Both the position numbers and the translations under genes were made by a program. A stretch of DNA of 64,000 bases from Amborella trichopoda (lineage: Eukaryota > Streptophyta > Magnoliopsida > Amborellales > Amborellaceae). Below, one piece after another: positions 57,492 through 64,000 of the stretch (its first letter is position 1; each line of letters starts with the position of its first letter). Under the pieces are notes generated by a model, which saw only the letters and a program-made list of their open reading frames with translations, did no database searches and was not told where the DNA came from. The stretch is from NCBI RefSeq assembly GCF_000471905.2, contig NW_006496564.1, forward strand, positions 117,319 through 181,318. The letters are read 5' to 3'.

Positions 57492-60400
57492 CTAATACCC
57501 TTGTTTAGCCCCATGGTGGGCTGCCGCAGCCTGGATAGCTTCAAAATAGGGATTCATTGCTTTTTCTCCTTTCAATGTCTGATTGAGCAAGGGCTCATAG
57601 TTCATTTTCCTCATGATTTGGTGATCCTGGTTACTATAGATAGTACAGTCAAGAGGGGCTTCGACCTCCATTAGTGGGGAGTTTACTTCAAGCTCATCAT
57701 AGCTTTTAGTCTTTGGCGCAAACTCCTTGAGATGTTTTGATGTGATACACATGACCTCCAGCTGACTCTAGTGATTGCGAACTTCCGTCCTTAGGTTTGC
57801 TAGGGGATCCTGCCCCTGAGGGGAAAAAGTTGTTCTTTCCTCTTGAGAGGTAGGGGAAAAGTAAAACTTTCAGCTGGTCACCAGTCTGAGAGCATCCTTT
57901 ATATTTATAGCAACCAGATTTTGAAAAACCTTTCGCGATGGTTGTCGTGCTGCTTCAGCTTTTCAGAGCGCTATGGGGATATGCAAGGCTTTTTGATGGT
58001 CTGGCGTATAGGTGATCCTTGGATCCGGGAATTCTCCCCCCATGGCTTGCTTGATCTCAGAAATGACTTCTGATTCATTTTACAGCTAAGGTGGCTTAGA
58101 ACTGGGGCCAGAGGGTGAGGACTCTTTTTCAAATGAAGAAGGAGTTTCTTGAGGGATGATTGTTAGGATGTTGGAATGAAGAGTAGTTAGGGGTAAAATT
58201 TTGCCCCGCCTTTCTTCCTACTTGAACATATTGACTAATGTCCTCCCAACATCCTCAACATATTCATGAGAAAAAGCTACAGTCTTGCTTGTAGCCTCGT
58301 GACCTTCATCACTCAGCTTCTAAGGCGACGTCAGATCTGTGAAATAATATTTTTCATATGCATAGTGAGTTTCGGTTACAGGGAATGGTCTTTTGTTAGC
58401 ATACACCGTATGATGGCTCCTGTCTCGGCTATACTTGAAACATTGGTGCAATGTTGATGGAACCACCCCCTGATCATGGAGCCATGGCTGACTGAGGAGA
58501 ATATTGTAAGAAGTGTTGGTGTCAATTACATGAAATTGGGCGTAATCGTTCAGCTCAACGATCTTAAAACGAAGGTGTATTGTGCCAGCCGACTTCTCTC
58601 CTGATTGGTTAAACCCCTGAACTATGATGTGGGTCGCGGTAAGATCTTTGGACCCCAACCCTAATCGAGTAAGGATCCTTTTTGGAATGAGGTTGATTAC
58701 CCTCCATTTAACATGATTCGGTTGATGGGGCATGCATGTAAATTGCCAGCAACAAAGATAGGGTGATCATGAAACTTTTCCCCTTATTGCAGATCATCCT
58801 CTGAAAAGGTGATGGGCATACATCCTTGTAGAATTGCCAGATCTACCTTCATAGGTTCGACTTCGGTCTCGTACACTTTTGGGTCAGAGAGAGCTTGAAC
58901 CAAAGCCATCCGGTAATCCTTTGAAAATATGAGGGCATCGTAGACACTGGGAAAGGAAGGAAGCTTCCGTAGATGCCCTATCACATCATATCTCAACTTC
59001 TCTTGATCAAGGGCTTATGCTCCTGGTCCTGCCACTGATTTGGCTGGTATATTGGGTTGAGGAGCAGGTTTGGATAAGGAGGGTTTATTTTGGCTGGTTG
59101 GCTAACTTGATTGCATAGCGAGCTTGGTTTGAGTGATGGAAGTTTGGGGTTATAGAAAAGACTGAGTGTATGAGATAAAAGGGGTCCCAGGAAATTGGAG
59201 GGTAGGGGAATTTCTTAAGGTATTGGGCTTAGGAAGAATCTAGGGAGATGTAGGGTAGGCAGATTAGTCTTTGGATTAAGGGGCAGTGGCAGACTGGGGA
59301 AGTTCAAGGTGCCCGGTTTCTGTGGTGGAGGCTACAGCGTCCTCCCAGATCTGAGATTTATCAGCCCCGCAGTGGGTATTGCTCCTGAAATTTGCACCAC
59401 ATGGCAAGCTCCCTAAGAATAAAAGCTTTGCCCCCTCTCCTCTCTTAATCTCTACTTGAAGTCAGGCTCAGGGGGCCATTGGGGCTTCCTTGGCTTCGTC
59501 TTCTTGCGCTTCTTTGTGGTAGGCGGCTTTGCCTTAGCTTTAGCTGCCAGGGAATCATCAATTGTTGGGAATCCCGCTGCCTGTGCTAGGGTCTTTTTCA
59601 ATCGCTTCTGCTTCGTCCTGCTTATATTGATTCCTTTGAATTCCCGGTCGAGAGCCTCGAAGTCTGGGCACATCAAGGTCGTACCTGCAAGAGACATAGA
59701 TTAGGAAGAATGAGAAGCAGGATGAATGCTGAGTAGAAGATGGCTCGTGGACGTCTTCTTGATTGGATGAAGAAGGAAAAAGGATCGTGCCGAGGATGAA
59801 GTCCAACAAAGTTGGCAACGGAGGAAGGCCTGAGAAATTCCTGCTCTACTGTGGGTTGAGCAGTCCTTTTTCTTCGACGACCAACCCTTGGTGCCCATCT
59901 CTTTCTAGTTTTCTGAAGTGATGTTTGATTCGTCTCGCTGGGGTGGCCAATTGCTCTAGCTTGGTGAACCGCTTCTCATCTTAAGGACTTGAGTCTGCTT
60001 AGGCCATGGTAGATCATCCATGGCTAGGAAGTTGAGGATTCTACAAAGTCTGAGTCATTGATTAGAAGGTCCTGCCTTGTGAGATCTTCTTGCCCCGATG
60101 AGGAAGTGATTTGGAGATAAATTATGGGGATGTTGTAGCATTCTTGACACTCTCGTATCTTCTTTGCGAATGCATTAAGGAAAGCTATGCATTTTGACAA
60201 GTAATGACCTCTTATCTGATGGTATGGACACCAACTATCTTCAGTCCCCTTAACAAGATGAAGGGGTTGCCTTGCCTGCTTTAGTGTGATCATGCCTTCT
60301 TGAAGCATTATAAGGACAAGGGCATAGAGGATACCTAGCATTTCATCCTCCTCTTGAATGGTTACGGCATGGGAGGCCTCAGCTACCCTGAAGGCCTTCT

Positions 60401-63045
60401 TTAAATCTTTAAGCTTTATTTGACCTTTTATAATTAGGGCCTCAATGATATCCTTCTGTGTGTAGCAGTCATCTATGGGATGATTGATCCTCTAATGGTA
60501 GGCACAATAATTTGCTAGAGTGTCAAGGCTAGATTTCACAGGGAACCTGGCTCTTGGAAGCTGGATCATATTCTACTCCAATAATAACTGAAACAGCACA
60601 GGGACCCATTTCTTCACGAAGGGATAGATCTTATTCCTATGCCTGGTGAAATAATCACTCCGATAAAAGTTGGCTGGTGGAGGTACCCGATTGTACGACT
60701 GTTGTTGCTTGCCAGCCTGAGGTGTTACCTTTGCTGTGCTTACCTCTTTAGAGAGGTCCAAAGTTTGGGAGGGAGCCTTCTTTGAATTAGTGACCATGAC
60801 GGCTGCACTGACTACCCCTTTTTGTTGGCTACTCCGTGTGTAATTCTTAGAGCTACCACTGGCCCGGTTGTTTGCTGAACTTGCAAATGGTTGTCATGTC
60901 CCACCATGATGATGGCGTGATAAACTCTCTATGCAAACTGATTTAGAGATCAACTTTGACATGGAGGTTGGATTAGAGGCCTCTACATGTAGAGTGATTT
61001 CAGGTTGCAAGTTCCGCACGCAAGTATGGACTGCTTCCTTCTCGGGCATGGGATTAGGATGGAGGGAAGCCAAGTTTCTCCATCTTGACATGAACTGATC
61101 TACGAGCTCATCAGGGTCTTGAGTCAAGATGAGAAGCTTGATGGTTTGAACTTCTCTCACGACCTCATAGAAGCGTTGATAGAATAGTTTCTCCATCTCC
61201 TCCCATGGATGCACCGAGTTTGAACGAAGTTGCGCATACCATTGAAATGCTGGGCCATCAAGGGTCTCAATGAACTCGTAGATAAGAAGTCCCCTGTCAA
61301 CTGCTGTTTCCCGACATGCTGCCTGGAAGTGGGCAATATTCTGTTTTGGAGAGATGGTTTCACTGATAGAGGAAACTTCCCTTTCTTATAGTTTGAGGGG
61401 AATGAGACCTGATCAATATAGGAAGGATATGGTCTTTGATAAGGCATCACACCCTATATGCTCAGAATTTGTCTGTTCTTTAGTCTATGGGTGACCATAA
61501 CAACAATATCTGACTGAGAAACCAGATGAGGACAGAATTGTCCTGTGAGGTAGATGGAGAAGGCTGCCGTGGAGTTACGCCATCAGAGTGATGGTAATTG
61601 GCCTCATGCTTAGCCGAGTGGCGTGCAGTGTCAATACGATCGATCTTTTCCATCATTGCATGCACCATATCCTCAAAATTTTTCATGCGATCCTCCTGCG
61701 CATCGTTGGGCTTGCTTACCACCATTACACTGACCATTTCATTATGGGGGTCGACGTTAGAGGCAATAGAGGGTTTGTGAGATTGATGGGTCGTACATGG
61801 TAGGTCAGTGAGTAAGGGCATGCCTTGACTAAACTGGACTTTTGTATGCAGATCACATTTGGACCGGTTCTCGATGGTCTTGGAACCATGGCTAAGGAGC
61901 CGGTTCACGACGGTGTTGGGAGCATGGCTATTGAGTGGCTGGGTCTTCTTCTGCGACAGTAATCACAAAACAAGGCTCATTGAGCTCTTCTTCAGGCTTC
62001 ATTGTCTGAAGGGGGTAGAAGGGATTCAGGTGAAGCGGGTCATTAAAATTAGCTATCTTGACTTCCTTAGTCACCTCCCTAGTCAAAATTCGCAGAACTC
62101 TATCATGTTTGGCCATGAGGTTTTGATGGACCTCGCACCAAAACTGTGATCTAGGTTGCTGCTGGTCAACTCTTCCTGCATTGGAGAGAGCTGTTTCCAT
62201 CAGGTGCAGCAATGGATGAGGGCCAGGAACTGGAGGCATCTTAGGCCAGGGAGGATGAAGGACTCGATCTTCTGTGAGGTCTATGCCCCGAGCGCTCTTA
62301 TGAGCTTCAGAGACTTGACTAAAGTGTTGGAGCTGGTTTAGGATGGTACTCTTGGGGAATACCTTTGAGTACCAAGGCTGAAGGTACTTCCTCGATGAAG
62401 GAGGAGCAGGGTCGACTCATGAGGAGGCCTGAGTCAAGGATGAGGGGAGGTCTGAGATGGCGACGAGTGTGCTTTCCTTGAAAAAGAATCACGGGGGACC
62501 TTGCCTTAAGAGGCTGAGGACTACGAGCAAGTGTCTGTAAGAGAACAGGTGCAGGCTTGCCCCTTACAGGGTGCGCTTGTGTGTGCATAGGAGGAGGACG
62601 AGAAGGTCATCTCATGTGTACTCGGGTTGGCACAATAATGGTGTTGCCTTGAGCAGTGAGATGCACATGAGTGGTGTGCGCACGATTTGGCCTTGGAAGG
62701 TTCAATCTTGAACATGGTCTCGAGGAAACAAAAGGGTTGCCTCGAGGTGTGACTCGAGTAGGTGACCCACGAGCCTTGTGGTATGTGTGAGGGGTGAAGA
62801 CCGTGGGGTTTTCACCTCAATCTGTTGACCCTCTCAGGATAGAGACCATCGGTTTAGGAATACAAGCAGTAGCCTTATGGCGACCCGTAGAAGAAATGGC
62901 AGCTTGCTTGCCTTTCACAGAAAGGGACCAAGCGACCTTCCGGCATACCTTAAGAACACGACCGATAAGTGACTTACCGATGGCTGGGTGCATGCTGTGT
63001 GGGACAACATAAGTGCCGCCCTTGCAAGGCACCTTGGTGGAGTTT
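57492..63045 (-). pseudogene. E2 gag-protease gene, broken
   Basis: It mirrors the E1 gene in order. At the amino end SLIGRVLKVCRKVAWSLSVK is at about 62,950. The gag capsid region is at 60,894-61,450, with HPWEEMEKLFYQRFYEVVRE and LVDQFMSRWRNLASLHPNPM. The protease-flanking region (58,784-58,996 and 58,320-58,733) contains YNILLSQPWLHDQGVVPSTL. The terminal linker contains LKEFAPKTKSYDELEVN. As in E1 the polyprotein ends at this linker, with no reverse transcriptase before the convergent antisense gene. Roughly ten breaks. Confidence 0.8.
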
Positions 63046-63333
63046 CCACCAGAGTGAAGAGATGGGGAGTGATGGACCTTCAAGTCCCTCCACACACCTG
63101 TCCAAGTTAAGACCTTGGAGCTAGACAAGGGGTCTTTGCTCAAGAGGATGGTCAGAAATGAAGTCGAAGGACCTTGTTCCCTAGGGACACTCTCGAATAA
63201 GGGGATAAGAAAATCCCCAACCCGGATAAATGGGTTACAAAAGCAAGCAGGCATAAGTGAATGTGAAAAGAGAATGAAAGCAGATATAGAAGAAACTAGC
63301 CAAACAAGAACGATTAGATTAAGGGGTAGTAAG

Positions 63334-63352
63334 TCCCCAGTGGAGTCATCAA
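63334..63352 (-). promoter_or_regulatory. Primer binding site of E2 (tRNA-Arg-like)
   Basis: On the minus strand TTGATGACTCCACTGGGGA lies 2 bp after the LTR end CCTAACCA. It is a variant of the same tRNA-Arg-type site as in E1, with a better match in the CTCC-CTGGGGA half. Confidence 0.75.
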
Positions 63353-63354
63353 GC

Positions 63355-64000
63355 TGGTTAGGTTCCTTGATCTCGCCCTCCGGATCTAGAGGATTGGGAG
63401 GCACGCATCTCGGGTTTCGAGGGAAGACTTAGGACGTTTTTGAGAATGCTCTCTCGGAAGCATTGTTCATAAATTGGGGCAGGTGTTACCAACTGTGAGA
63501 GAGGAATTTAAAGGTCGGTTTGAGACTAACTCGTGCTTACCTACGTGGGCGCCCTCTTAGATCATGAAGAAAGCCCCCCAGTAATGAAACTAGTTCGGAA
63601 TCGCCTCACTTGGCTAGTATTCTTCTAATTTTTTGCTTTCCTGCAATCACACACATATATGCCAAAGGTTATGGGACAGGTGGGTCAGGCCTCACCCTTT
63701 TCCTCTTTGATGAACATCCGCAAGCATGCGTATTCAAAAGGAAGAAAGAAAGACGGGGGGAGAGAAGAATTTGACCAAGTGAGAAGATCAAAGTAGTGCC
63801 TAGGCTGGTGGATAATTGATGTAACATGGTAGCGAAACGGGCTCGGTAACTGAGGCCGACTCACGGGATCACTATTAGATGTTATTGTCAATATCGACTA
63901 GCTAAGCATGATGGTTGGTTTGTCATGGCAGTAAAGCGGGCCAATCGAACCTAATGCAACAACATTACGGCTAGATGACAGAACTGTCATGAGATGCTAA
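63355..64000 (-). repeat. 5' LTR of E2, partial at the window edge
   Basis: The terminal 646 bp of the LTR (minus orientation), matching 46,097-46,760 closely, including AGCGAAACGGGCTCGGTAAC. The rest of the LTR lies outside the window. Confidence 0.85.

Larger units (their letters stand above)
31635..64000 (+). mobile_element. E1: giant non-autonomous Tat-like LTR retrotransposon, host of E2
   Basis: E1 consists of a 5' LTR (31,635-34,918), a tRNA-Arg-like primer site, a sense gag-protease gene, an antisense plant mobile domain gene, and a minisatellite-rich 3' untranslated region. That region is interrupted at about 46,097 by E2 in opposite orientation. The remainder of E1, including its 3' LTR, is expected beyond the right edge of the window. 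No reverse transcriptase, RNase H or integrase lies between protease and the antisense gene. Primer site, protease style and antisense gene place it near the Tat/Ogre branch of Ty3/gypsy. It is a broken fossil with roughly a dozen or more breaks. It predates E2. Confidence 0.75.
46097..64000 (-). mobile_element. E2: second copy of the family, nested in E1, minus strand
   Basis: On the minus strand the order is 5' LTR (from beyond 64,000 to 63,355), primer site, sense gag-protease (63,045-57,492), antisense mobile-domain gene (57,240-53,709, on the plus strand), 3' untranslated repeats (53,000-49,900), and 3' LTR (about 49,867-46,097). At least 17.9 kb is present here and the full length is probably about 20 kb. 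As in E1 there is no reverse transcriptase or integrase. The two LTRs differ by about 15% over roughly 450 comparable bases by eye, suggesting around six million years at a grass-like rate and more at slower rates. Broken, about a dozen or more breaks. Confidence 0.8.

Overview
The window looks like flowering-plant nuclear DNA that is almost entirely repeats. It is AT-rich and dense in MITEs and LTR retrotransposons. It contains a scrambled piece of the plastid gene rpoC1, and the only recognisable host gene is the 3' end of a pectinesterase. I cannot name the species. Three assembly gaps (668, 20 and 674 N) all fall in or beside repeats.

Positions 1-31,634 are a patchwork. There is a gag-only LTR element (3,689-7,417) and a 5'-truncated Ty1/copia element on the minus strand (about 8,500-13,740). 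The copia element is split by a solo LTR (10,866-13,073) from the large family that fills the right half. Then come short DNA elements: a hAT-type MITE with an 8-bp target duplication, two long foldback elements, several smaller inverted-repeat elements and recent tandem duplications. At 25,712-28,311 lie the last two exons of a pectinesterase with sound splice sites and open frame. At 30,100-31,190 there is a higher-GC island that may be mitochondrial, followed by the rpoC1 fragment.

Positions 31,635-64,000 hold two old copies of one very large LTR retrotransposon, called here E1 (plus strand) and E2 (minus strand). E2 is inserted into the 3' part of E1 at about 46,097, so E1 presumably continues beyond the right edge. 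The family has LTRs of 2.2 to about 3.8 kb and a primer site resembling a tRNA-Arg site. It has a sense gag-protease gene, no reverse transcriptase, RNase H or integrase in either copy, and an antisense gene of about 3.5 kb for a plant mobile domain-like protein. A TATA box is conserved upstream of that antisense gene in both copies. Long minisatellite arrays occupy the LTRs and the 3' untranslated region.

I read it as a non-autonomous family related to the Tat/Ogre branch of Ty3/gypsy, which would need reverse transcriptase and integrase from another element. Both copies are broken fossils. By eye the E2 LTRs differ by about 15%, which suggests several million years or more. The most interesting signals are this gene architecture, the private promoter of the antisense gene, and minisatellites in two LTRs that share a hairpin design while differing in sequence.
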